This document shows positions 50,023-60,218 of a stretch of 64,000 nucleotides of DNA, piece after piece. Location of the stretch: assembly GCA_965203725.1 (NCBI GenBank), contig CBDBDH010000001.1:620001-684000 (forward strand), given 5' to 3'. Under the pieces are notes generated by a model. The model had not been told where the DNA came from. It did no database searches and saw only the letters and a list, made by a program, of their open reading frames with translations. The translations under genes and the position numbers were made by a program. Position 1 is the first letter of the stretch; every line of letters starts with the position of its first letter. This DNA comes from WTFY01 sp965203725. GTDB lineage: Bacteria; Pseudomonadota; Gammaproteobacteria; UBA4575.

Positions 50023-51276
50023 TTATCCCAGAACCAGCTTCCAGATGTCTTCCAGTATAGCCTTCAGATGAAGACAGAAACGCGCGGCCTCAGCTCCATT
50101 GATGACCCTGTGATCATACGACAGCGACAGCGGCAGGAAATTCTGCCCGTTGCGCACGATCATGCGAGACAACCCCAGGATGGCCACCTCGGGCGGGTTG
50201 ATGATCGGCGTGAAGGCCTGCCCACCGATATGCCCGAGGCTGGTGACCGTCATGCTCGCACCGCCCATCTCGTCGGGCTTCAGCTTGCGCTCGCGGGCAC
50301 GCTGGCCGAGATCCGCCACCCCGGCGGCCACTTCGGCCAGGGTCATCCTGTCCACATTGCGCAGCACCGGCACCAGCAGGCCGTGCGGGGTGTCCACGGC
50401 GATGCCGATGTGGAAGTACTTCTTCAGCACGATGCGCTCGCCCGCCGCGTCAAAGGAGGCATTGAAGCGCGGAAACTCGGCCAGGGTGCCGGCCAGGGCC
50501 TTGATGACGAAGATCGGGGGCGTGAGGCGCAGTCCGCGGGCTCCGGCCTCCTCGGCCAGCTGCGCACGATGGGTCTCGAGGGCGGTCACATCGGCACGCT
50601 CGAAATGGGTCACGTGCGGGATGGACTGCCAGGCCGAAAGCAGGTTCTCTGCCGTCAGGCGCTGGATCTTGGTCAGTGGCTCTTCCTCGGTGTCCCCGTA
50701 CCTGGAAAAGTCCGGCAGGGGGACCGGGGTGGCTGCCGTGCGGGCGGGCGGAGCCTGCAGGCGGGTGCGCACATGCTGCTCGATATCCTCCTTCAGCACC
50801 CGCAGTCCGCGCCCGCTGCCCTGCACGTGCTCGAGCGAGACCCCGAGTTCGCGGGCATAGCGGTACATCGCCGGGCTGGCGTACGCCTGGGTGCCCGACC
50901 CGGGTGGTGTCGATACGGGTTCGGGGTCCGATGAGGGTTCAGGAGCCAGCGTAGATTCAGGATCCGGTGTGGGGTCGCGGGATACGGGAGCCGGCGCCTC
51001 CTCGGGTGTGTCCGACTTCGAATCCGGGGCGGACCCGGCAAGTTCCAGGGCAAGCAAGGCGTCGCCTTGCACCATCTGGTCGCCGGGCTGCACGTGAATC
51101 TTGCCCACCACCCCGGCATGCGGGGACGGGAACTCCACCAGGGCCTTGTCGGTCTCCAGCGTGGCCAGGGGCTGGTCGACCTCGACGCGCTCGCCAGGCT
51201 GCACCAGGATCTCAACCACGTCCACCGGGGCATCGTCTTCGAGCTCGGCGATGCGAATGTCCCTGATCTCGGCCAT
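50023..51276 (-). CDS. aceF: Pyruvate dehydrogenase E2, dihydrolipoyl acetyltransferase
   Basis: 417 residues, short for a gammaproteobacterial E2 because it has a single lipoyl domain (Lys near 44 in ETDKALVEF). After a long Pro/Ser/Glu/Asp linker comes the E1/E3-binding domain (ASPAMYRYARELGVSLEHVQG, near 130-165). The catalytic domain ends with DHRVINGAEAARF, the His active site with Asn where many E2s have Asp; this Asn form is known in E2p. It follows aceE by 6 bp. No E3 (lpd) gene is in the window. Confidence 0.93.
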   Translation of the reverse strand: MAEIRDIRIAELEDDAPVDVVEILVQPGERVEVDQPLATLETDKALVEFPSPHAGVVGKIHVQPGDQMVQGDALLALELAGSAPDSKSDTPEEAPAPVSRDPTPDPESTLAPEPSSDPEPVSTPPGSGTQAYASPAMYRYARELGVSLEHVQGSGRGLRVLKEDIEQHVRTRLQAPPARTAATPVPLPDFSRYGDTEEEPLTKIQRLTAENLLSAWQSIPHVTHFERADVTALETHRAQLAEEAGARGLRLTPPIFVIKALAGTLAEFPRFNASFDAAGERIVLKKYFHIGIAVDTPHGLLVPVLRNVDRMTLAEVAAGVADLGQRARERKLKPDEMGGASMTVTSLGHIGGQAFTPIINPPEVAILGLSRMIVRNGQNFLPLSLSYDHRVINGAEAARFCLHLKAILEDIWKLVLG

Positions 51277-51282
51277 CTGCGA

Positions 51283-53988
51283 TCAGTTGTGCACCGGGGG
51301 TGGTTTTTCGGGGTCCAGCCTGTACTTCTTCATGGCGGCCCCGATGTTCTTGCGCTCGATGACGCCCTGCTCGGCCAGCGTGTGCAGGGTCGCCACGGTG
51401 ATGGACTCGGCATCGACCTCGAAGTAGCGGCGCAGGCTGCGGCGGGTGTCGCTTCGTCCGAACCCGTCGGTGCCCAGCACGGCATAGGGGGCCTTCACGT
51501 AGGGGCGGATCTGGTCGGCGTAGATCTTCATGTAGTCGGTAGCCGCCACCACGGGCGCATCACAGCCGTCGAGGCATTGCTCGACGTAGGACCTTCGCGC
51601 CTTTTTCCTCGGATGCAGCCGGTTCCAGCGCTCGCCCTCCATGCCTTCCCGGCGCAGCCGATTGAAGCTCGTCACGCTCCAGACCTCGGCGCCGACTCCG
51701 AAGTCCTCGGACAGCAGGTCCGCCGCGCGTAGGACTTCACGCAGGATCGCCCCGCTGCCGAGCAGTCGCACCTGCACCTCGCTTCCGGGAGCTTCCCGCA
51801 GGCGGTACATGCCCTGGATGATGCCGGACTCGCAGCCTTTCGGAAGCGCCGGGTGCTCATAGTTCTCGTTGGTCACCGTGATGTAGTAGTACCAGTCCTT
51901 CTGTTCCACGTACATGGCTTCGAGACCATGGTGGATGATGACGGCAAGCTCGTAGGCGAAGGCTGGATCGTAGGCGCGGCAGTTGGGGATGGTGGAGGCC
52001 AGCACGTGGCTGTGCCCGTCCTGGTGCTGCAGCCCTTCACCGGCCAGGGTGGTGCGCCCGGAGGTGCCGCCGATCAGAAAGCCGCGTGCCCGGCTGTCCC
52101 CGGCCGCCCAGGCCAGGTCGCCGACGCGCTGGAAGCCGAACATGGAGTAGAAGATGTAGAACGGGATCATCGGCATGTTGTGGATGCAAAAGGAGGTCGC
52201 CGCGGCAATCCAGGAGGACATGGCGCCGGCCTCGGTAATGCCTTCCTCGAGGATCTGACCCGCGCGGTCCTCGCGGTAGACCAGCACCTGGTCGGAATCC
52301 ACCGGGTCGTACTGCTGGCCGCGGTGCGCGTAAATGCCGAGGCTTCGAAACAGGCCCTCCATGCCGAAGGTGCGCGCCTCGTCCGGCACGATCGGCACGA
52401 TGTGGCGGGCCAGCGCCTCGTCGCGGACCAGGGTCAGCAGGATGCGAACGAAGGCCATGGTGGTGGAGTACGAGCGCCCCTTGCTGCCGTCCAGCAGTTC
52501 CTTGAAGGCCGCGAGCTTCGGAATCTTCAGCTCGATTGTCGGGCTCTCGCGCCGCGGCATCTCGCCGTGCAGTTTCTCGCGCAGGCGTTTCAGGTAGCGC
52601 ATCTCGGGACTGTCCTCGGGCGGCTTGTAGAACGGCACGTCCTCGAGTTCGGCATCCGAGATCGGGATGCGGTAGCGGTCGCGAAACGCGACCAGGGATT
52701 CGCGCGCCGGTTTTTTCAGTTGGTGGGCGATGTTCAGGCTCTCGCCGCTCTTGCCTAGGCCATAGCCCTTGACGGTCTTGGCGAGGATCACGGTCGGCTG
52801 GCCGGTGTGCGCCACGGCGCGCGCATACGCGGCATAGATCTTCTGCTGGTCGTGGCCGCCGCGGTTCAGCCGCCAGATGTCGTCGTCGGTCATGTGCTCG
52901 GTCATTTTCACCAGTTCCGGGTACTTGCCGAAGAAGTGCTCGCGCACGTAGGCGCCGCCCCTGGCGCGGTAGTTCTGGTAGTCGCCGTCGACCGCCTCTT
53001 CCATGCGCTTGCGGAGGATGCCCTCCTTGTCGCGGGCGAACAGCGGGTCCCAGTTGCCGCCCCACAGCACCTTGATGACGTTCCAGCCGGCGCCGCGGAA
53101 ATTCCCCTCGAGTTCCTGGATGATCTTGCTGTTGCCGCGCACCGGGCCGTCCAGGCGCTGCAGGTTGCAGTTGATGACGAAGATCAGGTGGTCGAGTTCC
53201 TCGCGCGCGGCCAGCGAGATGGCGCCCAGCGATTCCGGCTCGTCCATCTCGCCGTCGCCGGTGAATACCCACACCTTGCGCGAGCCCTTGTCGATCAGGC
53301 CGCGGTCGTGCAGGTAGTTCATGAAGCGCGCCTGGTAGATGCCCATGATCGGGGCGAGGCCCATGGACACCGTCGGGAACTGCCAGAAGTCCGGCATCAG
53401 CCAGGGATGCGGATAGGAGGACAGGCCCTCGCCTTCGACCTCGCGGCGAAAGTTCACCAGTTGCGACTCGCTCAGGCGCCCGTCGAGGAAGGCGCGCGCA
53501 TACACGCCGGGAGCGGCGTGGCCCTGGAAGTACACCAGGTCGCCGGCAAACTCGCCGTTGGCCGGACGAAAGAAGTGGTTGAAGCCGATGCTGATCAGGG
53601 TGGCCGCCGAGGCATAGGTGGAGATGTGCCCGCCGAGCTCGGGGTGTTTCAGGTTCGCCTTGACGACCATGGCGAGCGCGTTCCAGCGCTCCAGCGAGCG
53701 CACCCGGTGTTCCATGCGCGGATCGCCCGGCAGGCGCGCCTCCTCCTCGACTGGGATGGTGTTGACGTAGGCCGTGGTGTTTCGAAACGGCAGGTTCACG
53801 CCACGGATGCGCGCACTGTGGATGAGCTCCTCGATCAGGTGGTGGGCGCGCTCGGCCCCGTCCCGCTCGAGCACCGCATCGAGTGCCGCCAGCCATTCGC
53901 GGGTCTCCTGCGGGTCGATGTCCTGCCCGGAGGATTGCGCCTGCGAAGTGGGCGGGGTCTCGGGTTTTTGGGGGCGCGGCTCGGACAT
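51283..53988 (-). CDS. aceE: Pyruvate dehydrogenase E1, homodimeric type
   Basis: 901 residues, typical length. It decarboxylates pyruvate with thiamine diphosphate and acetylates E2. The TPP motif GDGEMDEPESLGA ... INCNLQRLDGPVRGN lies at 241-275. FYIFYSMFGFQRVGDLAWAAGDSRARGFLIGGTSGRTTL is also diagnostic (shown here for its position, near 610-650), and VLGTDGFGRSDTR closes the C-terminal domain. First gene of the aceE-aceF-ald unit; the 133-bp gap to the divergent patatin gene should hold its promoter. Confidence 0.96.
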   Translation of the reverse strand: MSEPRPQKPETPPTSQAQSSGQDIDPQETREWLAALDAVLERDGAERAHHLIEELIHSARIRGVNLPFRNTTAYVNTIPVEEEARLPGDPRMEHRVRSLERWNALAMVVKANLKHPELGGHISTYASAATLISIGFNHFFRPANGEFAGDLVYFQGHAAPGVYARAFLDGRLSESQLVNFRREVEGEGLSSYPHPWLMPDFWQFPTVSMGLAPIMGIYQARFMNYLHDRGLIDKGSRKVWVFTGDGEMDEPESLGAISLAAREELDHLIFVINCNLQRLDGPVRGNSKIIQELEGNFRGAGWNVIKVLWGGNWDPLFARDKEGILRKRMEEAVDGDYQNYRARGGAYVREHFFGKYPELVKMTEHMTDDDIWRLNRGGHDQQKIYAAYARAVAHTGQPTVILAKTVKGYGLGKSGESLNIAHQLKKPARESLVAFRDRYRIPISDAELEDVPFYKPPEDSPEMRYLKRLREKLHGEMPRRESPTIELKIPKLAAFKELLDGSKGRSYSTTMAFVRILLTLVRDEALARHIVPIVPDEARTFGMEGLFRSLGIYAHRGQQYDPVDSDQVLVYREDRAGQILEEGITEAGAMSSWIAAATSFCIHNMPMIPFYIFYSMFGFQRVGDLAWAAGDSRARGFLIGGTSGRTTLAGEGLQHQDGHSHVLASTIPNCRAYDPAFAYELAVIIHHGLEAMYVEQKDWYYYITVTNENYEHPALPKGCESGIIQGMYRLREAPGSEVQVRLLGSGAILREVLRAADLLSEDFGVGAEVWSVTSFNRLRREGMEGERWNRLHPRKKARRSYVEQCLDGCDAPVVAATDYMKIYADQIRPYVKAPYAVLGTDGFGRSDTRRSLRRYFEVDAESITVATLHTLAEQGVIERKNIGAAMKKYRLDPEKPPPVHN

Positions 53989-54121
53989 GGCGATACGGTA
54001 TACTCGGGATTCAACGCTACTGTAATTGTAGACCGGATACGCGGCTCATGCGTACTTTGTCCGCAATCCCCCGAAGGCTGCGGACGCGCACCGCACCGGT
54101 CCACCCAAACCAGGATGGGAC

Positions 54122-55279
54122 ATGCCAGATGCCACCCGCTCGCAGCTTGGCCTTGCAATGACCGGCGGCGGGGCCCGCGCCGCCTACCAGGTCGGCGTGT
54201 TGCGCCAGATCTGCCGGCAGTTCGGGGATTTCCACCCGCCCATCCTGACCGGCGTATCGGCCGGCGCCCTCAATGCCGTGCACCTGGCCTCGCATCCGGG
54301 CAGCTTCGCCGAGGCGGTCGAGCACCTCGCCGGCATCTGGACGGACCTGGATGCGGACCAAGTCTTTCGCACCGACAGCCGCTATTTCCTCGGCAACTTC
54401 CTGCGCTGGGGCCTGAGCCTGGTGCTCGGCGGGCGGCGCATCGGCACGGGCAGGCGAAGCCTGCTCGACAACGACCCGCTTCGCAGGCTGCTGGAGCGAA
54501 ACCTCGGCACTCCCGCGGGACAGCCCATCGCCGGCATCCAGGAGAACATCGATCACGGCACGCTGCGCGTGCTCGGCATCACCGCCACGAACTACGGCAC
54601 CGGGGTGTCCACCACCTGGGTCCAGGGGCACGTCGGCGAGCACTGGCGCAGGCCCCGCCGGCGCAGTGAAAACGCCTACATCACCATCGAGCACGTGATG
54701 GCCTCGACGGCCCTGCCGCTGATCTTCCCGGCCATCCGGATCAACGACGGCTGGCACGGTGACGGCGGCATCCGCTCGATCGCCCCGCTGTCCCCGGCCA
54801 TGCACCTCGGCGCCGAGCGCATCCTCGCCATCTCCACCCGCTTCCAGGACGCACACCGGGGTGTCGAGGAATCCATGATCCAGGGCTACGTGCCGGTCGC
54901 ACAGATCATCGGCATCCTGCTGGACTCGATGTTCCTCGATCTGCTCGATTACGATGCCGCCAACATGAGCCGCATCAACGACGTCTACGAGCAGCTCGGT
55001 GAAGCCTCGCGCGCGCAGTACAAGAAGGTCCGGGTGCTGGTGCTTCGCCCGAGCGAGGACATCGGCAAGCTGGCCGGGCACTACGAGATCAACCTGCCGC
55101 AGCCCTTCCGGTATTTCACGCGCGGCTTCGGCACCAAGGACACGAAAAGCCCGGATTCGCTGTCCCTGCTGATGTTCCAGCCCGACTACCTGCGCTACCT
55201 GGTCGAGCTCGGCGAGCGCGATGCGAGACGCCACGCCGGGGAAATCGAAAAATTCCTGCGCGCTCCCACCGCGCATTGA
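54122..55279 (+). CDS. Patatin-like phospholipase
   Basis: 385 residues. Oxyanion loop GGGARAAYQVGVL (residues 14-26), nucleophile GVSAG (42-48) and the catalytic Asp in HGDGGIRS (near 213) give a complete Ser-Asp dyad. It is predicted to hydrolyse acyl lipids. No signal peptide is seen, so it may act at the inner face of the membrane or be secreted otherwise. Divergent from aceE. Confidence 0.92.
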   Translation: MPDATRSQLGLAMTGGGARAAYQVGVLRQICRQFGDFHPPILTGVSAGALNAVHLASHPGSFAEAVEHLAGIWTDLDADQVFRTDSRYFLGNFLRWGLSLVLGGRRIGTGRRSLLDNDPLRRLLERNLGTPAGQPIAGIQENIDHGTLRVLGITATNYGTGVSTTWVQGHVGEHWRRPRRRSENAYITIEHVMASTALPLIFPAIRINDGWHGDGGIRSIAPLSPAMHLGAERILAISTRFQDAHRGVEESMIQGYVPVAQIIGILLDSMFLDLLDYDAANMSRINDVYEQLGEASRAQYKKVRVLVLRPSEDIGKLAGHYEINLPQPFRYFTRGFGTKDTKSPDSLSLLMFQPDYLRYLVELGERDARRHAGEIEKFLRAPTAH

Positions 55280-55368
55280 ATGCGGGGCTTGCACGCGGGC
55301 GCGACTGCGCTAAGCTTGATGACCCCGCCACGATCAAGCCATCAGGCAGGACTCAGTACACAGACGAC

Positions 55369-55788
55369 ATGACAAGCGAGAACCCGGACAAAGCCGCAGG
55401 TCGACTGGTCGTGCAGATCAACGGCGAGCCCGTGCTCGAGTATGATCGCGCCCGGGCATTGAGTCCGAAGCAGCGCGCCTCGCTCATGATGCTCGACGAG
55501 AAGCTCGATGGCGGCATCCTGCTGAACGGCGAGTTCATCACCTCCCCGAGCGAGCAGGAACGCGTGGAATTCATGGCGGGGCACCTGGTGTCGGCGCTGC
55601 TAGAGGACGATGAGGGGATCGCGGCGGCAAGCTGTGCCTACCTGGCCAAGGTGCTGCCCGAACTCAAGCAGGTGAAGGCCGGTGAAAAGGACGGGGTCGT
55701 ATCGATCGAACTGGTCTTCGATCGCGATTACCAGGAAGAGTCACAGATGAAGTTCGTGCCGCTCGATGAACTTCGCTCACGGCACTGA
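55369..55788 (+). CDS. Hypothetical protein between patatin and rho
   Basis: 139 residues from ATG 55369; an overlapping start at 55276 would add a poorly protein-like 31 residues. It is acidic, with a helical core (QRASLMMLDEKLDGGILLNG) and EQERVEFMAGHLVSALLED. No family known to me. It converges on rho with a 6-bp gap. Confidence 0.7.
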   Translation: MTSENPDKAAGRLVVQINGEPVLEYDRARALSPKQRASLMMLDEKLDGGILLNGEFITSPSEQERVEFMAGHLVSALLEDDEGIAAASCAYLAKVLPELKQVKAGEKDGVVSIELVFDRDYQEESQMKFVPLDELRSRH

Positions 55789-55794
55789 GCACCC

Positions 55795-57051
<1,257 letters not shown>

Positions 57052-57267
57052 AGTCGTTCACACTCGTCGTGTTCAAAGGTTGCAGTGGGTTGTGCACGGG
57101 ACGGACAGGGTCCGCCAGGACCGCGCAAAAAAATGTCGTTTACACCGGGATACAGCGCCGGCAGTATTCAGGGAGTTCGGATGTGACTGGCCTGTATCGT
57201 CGTGTACTGTTTATTAAAGTTCGTGCGTTCTGATCGTGGTTGCCGGAGCCTGTGGGTATGGTTTTGT

Positions 57268-57594
57268 CTAGAGGCTCTGGTCAATGAATGCAGTTAACTG
57301 TGATTTTGACAGCGCGCCGACCTTGGTCGCCTCGGCATTGCCGTTCTTGAAAATCATCAGTGTCGGTATTCCGCGCACCCCGTACTTCGGGGGGGTGTCC
57401 GGGTTGTCGTCCACGTTAAGCTTGGCGACTTTCAGCTTGCCCTGGTATTCCACGGCGATTTCATCGAGGATCGGGGCCACCATCTTGCACGGGCCGCACC
57501 ACTGCGCCCAGTAGTCCACCAGCACCGGTTCCTCGGAGCGCAGCACTTCCTGCTCGAAAGTACTGTCCGTTATGTGACTGATCGCCTCACTCAC
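57268..57594 (-). CDS. trxA: Thioredoxin 1
   Basis: 108 residues from GTG 57594, with GGGAGA 9 bases upstream; the longer frame is not credible. Redox site WCGPC (Cys33, Cys36), buried Asp27, cis-Pro in GIPTLMIF. It is a general cytoplasmic disulfide reductase. Directly upstream of rho on the same strand, as in E. coli. Confidence 0.97.
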   Translation of the reverse strand: MSEAISHITDSTFEQEVLRSEEPVLVDYWAQWCGPCKMVAPILDEIAVEYQGKLKVAKLNVDDNPDTPPKYGVRGIPTLMIFKNGNAEATKVGALSKSQLTAFIDQSL

Positions 57595-57790
57595 TCGACT
57601 GTTTCTCCCTATCCAAAAATAATAAAGTGATGTTCGTGAAGGCATGCGCACGGGACGGCGCATTCGGGATCCTGCAGACATTGCCTGCGCCCCTAATTTT
57701 ATGCATTCCTGACAGGATTACAAGCCCGGACCTTCAATCCATGCGAACGGCCCGCTATCACGAGCGGTGCGATCCCATCCGGACGGTCGA

Positions 57791-58465
57791 CTAGATGGCT
57801 GTCACGGCCTCCGACGGCCAGTCCAGTTCGTCCTCCTCGACATGATGGGTTTCCTTCAGGGCCAGGCCGATCCACTCGCGAATGGAGGGACACTTGTCCA
57901 TGGTGCGGCGGTAGTCGGTGGCAATGTCATCGAGTTCCACCTCGACGCTTCGAAAGCGCATCAGCGCCGGAGCGGACAGGGTGTCGGCGACCGTCGGTTT
58001 TCCGAACAGCCAGGGGCCGCCCTCGCCGAAATTCTCTCTGCAGTAGCGCCACACCTCCTGGATGCGGCGAACGTCCGCAAGGGCCGCCTCGCTAAGGGTA
58101 TAGCCGGGAAACCGCTTGCGCAGGTTCATGGGCGCCTCGGCTCGCAATGCCTCGAAGCTGGAATGAAATTCCGCACATACGGAACGTGCCACCGCACGGG
58201 CCTTGCGGTCCCCGGGCCAGGCGTGCGACTCGGGAAAGCGCTCACCCAGGTATTCCAGGATGGCCAGCGAATCCCAGACCTCGGTCTCCCCGTCGAGCAG
58301 GACCGGCACCTTGTCGCCGGAGAACCGCTTCGAGAGCACCTGGTTGAACTTGTCGCTGTTCAGGTCGTAGCACTTCACCTCGACCGGCAACTCGTGGCGG
58401 TGCACGAACAGCCAGGCAACCATCGACCAGGTGGAGTAGTTGTAGTTACCAATGATCAGCTTCAT
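57791..58465 (-). CDS. Glutathione S-transferase family protein
   Basis: 224 residues from ATG 58465. The thioredoxin-fold N-domain starts MKLIIGNYNYSTWSMVAW with the likely catalytic Ser/Thr, then VPVLLDGETEVWDSLAILEYL (glutathione-binding VPVL and DS). The C-terminal helical domain has the usual GKPTVADTLSAPAL capping motif. It probably conjugates or isomerises small electrophiles. No partner gene is obvious. Confidence 0.9.
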   Translation of the reverse strand: MKLIIGNYNYSTWSMVAWLFVHRHELPVEVKCYDLNSDKFNQVLSKRFSGDKVPVLLDGETEVWDSLAILEYLGERFPESHAWPGDRKARAVARSVCAEFHSSFEALRAEAPMNLRKRFPGYTLSEAALADVRRIQEVWRYCRENFGEGGPWLFGKPTVADTLSAPALMRFRSVEVELDDIATDYRRTMDKCPSIREWIGLALKETHHVEEDELDWPSEAVTAI

Positions 58466-58653
58466 AACGGGATGCAACCTGTACGGGAGTTCAGTCGGGG
58501 CACGGAGTGTACCCGTTTCGGGCCGGTCAATCACGGCCTGACCGATCTTTTTTTCGCACCCGGTTTTTCGCGCCTCGACGAGACCGGGAACAGCGCCTGA
58601 AGATTGGCTATAGTGGTGCCTATCCTCAAAGAAATCGCAAGGAGCCGACTGTC

Positions 58654-58962
58654 ATGCTTGAACTCAGACCGAACTGTGAAGTGTGCGACAGGGACCTGCC
58701 GCCCGCCTCGATGGATGCCCGCATCTGCTCCTATGAATGCACGTACTGCCGGGACTGTGCAGATCACGTACTCTATAACGTTTGCCCCAACTGCGGCGGC
58801 GGACTCGTGCCGCGCCCGATCCGGCCCGCCACGGCGCGAAGAAGCGGGGTCGGCCTCGCGCACCAGCCGGCCTCCACCCGCCGCGTGCATTCAAAATACA
58901 GTGCCGAAGAGATCCAGGACTTCACCGGCCCGATCCGGGACATCCGCCCCGAGGACCGCTAG
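58654..58962 (+). CDS. DUF1272 zinc-ribbon protein
   Basis: 102 residues from ATG 58654 with AAGGAG upstream. The N-terminal 55 residues have the DUF1272 pattern LRPNCEVCDRDLPP, ICSYECTYCRDCA and CPNCGGGLVPRP, with eight or more Cys for zinc. The C-terminal half is an extra, less conserved tail. Function unknown; probably a cytoplasmic metal-bound adaptor. Confidence 0.88.
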   Translation: MLELRPNCEVCDRDLPPASMDARICSYECTYCRDCADHVLYNVCPNCGGGLVPRPIRPATARRSGVGLAHQPASTRRVHSKYSAEEIQDFTGPIRDIRPEDR

Positions 58963-58998
58963 GCGCCTGAACTAGGGCCACTTGCGGGGCGGTTCTCC

Positions 58999-59041
58999 TT
59001 GCAGTATGTACTGATTAGTATATATTGTACTGTTTAGTACA
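58999..59041 (+). promoter_or_regulatory. Promoter with twin TetR-type operators
   Basis: TTGCAG (58999-59004), 16 bp, TATATT (59021-59026). Two near-identical boxes, TACTGATTAGTA (59009-59020) and TACTGTTTAGTA (59028-59039), each an inverted repeat of TACT/AGTA, are 19 bp apart and cover the spacer and the start region. The TetR gene of the same operon is the likely ligand-controlled repressor. Confidence 0.78.
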
Positions 59042-59058
59042 CTTAAAGGAGAATAAAG

Positions 59059-59529
59059 ATGTCAGAAGAACGCCCTCCCTTTCCCCCTTTTACCTATGAA
59101 GAGGCCGTACAGAAGGTGCGCGCGGCCGAAAACGCCTGGAACCTTCGCGACCCGGTGAAGATCTCGCTGGCCTATTCCAAGGACAGCCGCTGGCGCAACC
59201 GTGCCGAGTTTTTCCAGGGCCGCGAGGCGATCGTCGAGTTTCTGACGCGCAAGTGGGCACGTGAACTCGACTACCACCTGATCAAGGAGATCTGGACCCA
59301 CCAGGACAACCGTATCGCGGTCCGTTTCCAGTACGAGTACCGCGACGACTCCGACAACTGGTTTCGTGCCCACGGCAATGAAAACTGGGAATTCAACGAA
59401 AAGGGCCTGATGCAGCGGCGCGAAGCCAGCATCAACGATGTGCCGATCCAGAAATCGGACCGCAAGTTCCTCTGGGGCGAGGGGCCCCGCCCGGACGACT
59501 ACCCCGGCCTGACCGAGCTCGGGCTGTAG
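59059..59529 (+). CDS. DUF1348 / SnoaL-like (NTF2-fold) protein
   Basis: 156 residues. The pattern PPFTYEEAVQKVRAAENAWNLRDP, YSKDSRWRNRAEFFQGREAI and FNEKGLMQRREASIND is typical of DUF1348, an NTF2-like fold. Its function is unknown, possibly small-molecule detoxification. AAAGGAGA precedes the ATG. It is co-transcribed with the TetR gene 4 bp downstream. Confidence 0.92.
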   Translation: MSEERPPFPPFTYEEAVQKVRAAENAWNLRDPVKISLAYSKDSRWRNRAEFFQGREAIVEFLTRKWARELDYHLIKEIWTHQDNRIAVRFQYEYRDDSDNWFRAHGNENWEFNEKGLMQRREASINDVPIQKSDRKFLWGEGPRPDDYPGLTELGL

Positions 59530-59533
59530 GCGC

Positions 59534-60097
59534 ATGCCACGGGAAGTCGCCGAGCGCCGCGATGCCATCGCCGAGGTGGCCGAGGTGTTCCGCGAACACG
59601 GCTATGCCGGCAGCTCGCTGGCCACCATCACGCAGCAGACCGGCCTCGGCAAGGGCAGCCTGTACCACTTTTTTCCGAACGGCAAGCAGGAGATGGCCGT
59701 GGCCGTGCTCAAGGACGTCAGCCGCTGGTTCGAGGAACACGTGTTCACGGCCCTGCGCGATGCCGGGGCGCCGGCCCGCAGCATCGAGCACATGTTCGAG
59801 GCCGTCGAGGCGTATTTCCAGTCCGGGGAGCGCATCTGCCTGCTCGGGGCCTTCGCGCTGGGGGACGGGCAGGAGGCGTTCGAGGGCGTGATCGACGGGT
59901 ATTTCAGTGCCTGGACCGAGGCTCTGGCCGCCGCCCTGCAGCGCACCGGTTTCACGCCGCCGAAGGCGGCGGAGATGGCCGAGGAGGTGGTGGTCGGCAT
60001 CCAGGGCGCGCTGGTGCTGGCCCGTTCCCGCCAGGACCCGCAGGTGTTTACCCGCACCCTGCAGCGCCTGAGAAGGCGCATCCCGACCATCCAGTGA
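59534..60097 (+). CDS. TetR/AcrR-family transcriptional regulator
   Basis: 187 residues. The N-terminal HTH (DAIAEVAEVFREHGYAGSSL, TGLGKGSLYHFF) is classical TetR. The C-terminal ligand domain resembles TetR_C-type proteins that control DUF1348 genes. It starts 4 bases after the DUF1348 stop and probably represses the operon through the twin TACTG-TTAGTA boxes. Confidence 0.93.
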   Translation: MPREVAERRDAIAEVAEVFREHGYAGSSLATITQQTGLGKGSLYHFFPNGKQEMAVAVLKDVSRWFEEHVFTALRDAGAPARSIEHMFEAVEAYFQSGERICLLGAFALGDGQEAFEGVIDGYFSAWTEALAAALQRTGFTPPKAAEMAEEVVVGIQGALVLARSRQDPQVFTRTLQRLRRRIPTIQ

Positions 60098-60218
60098 CCG
60101 GGCGGGCGGGACCGGCGCCCAAACCGGGTGGATGCTTCGACCCGAGGTCACGCACTCCTTATAATGGACACCATCCCAGGGCGCGGGCACAACCTGTGAC
60201 GGCCGGGGCAGATGCAGC

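Noticed and set aside
52037..53896. A 619-codon minus-strand frame, and long plus-strand frames opposite aceE
   Set aside because: Shadows of aceE, whose domains are unmistakable.
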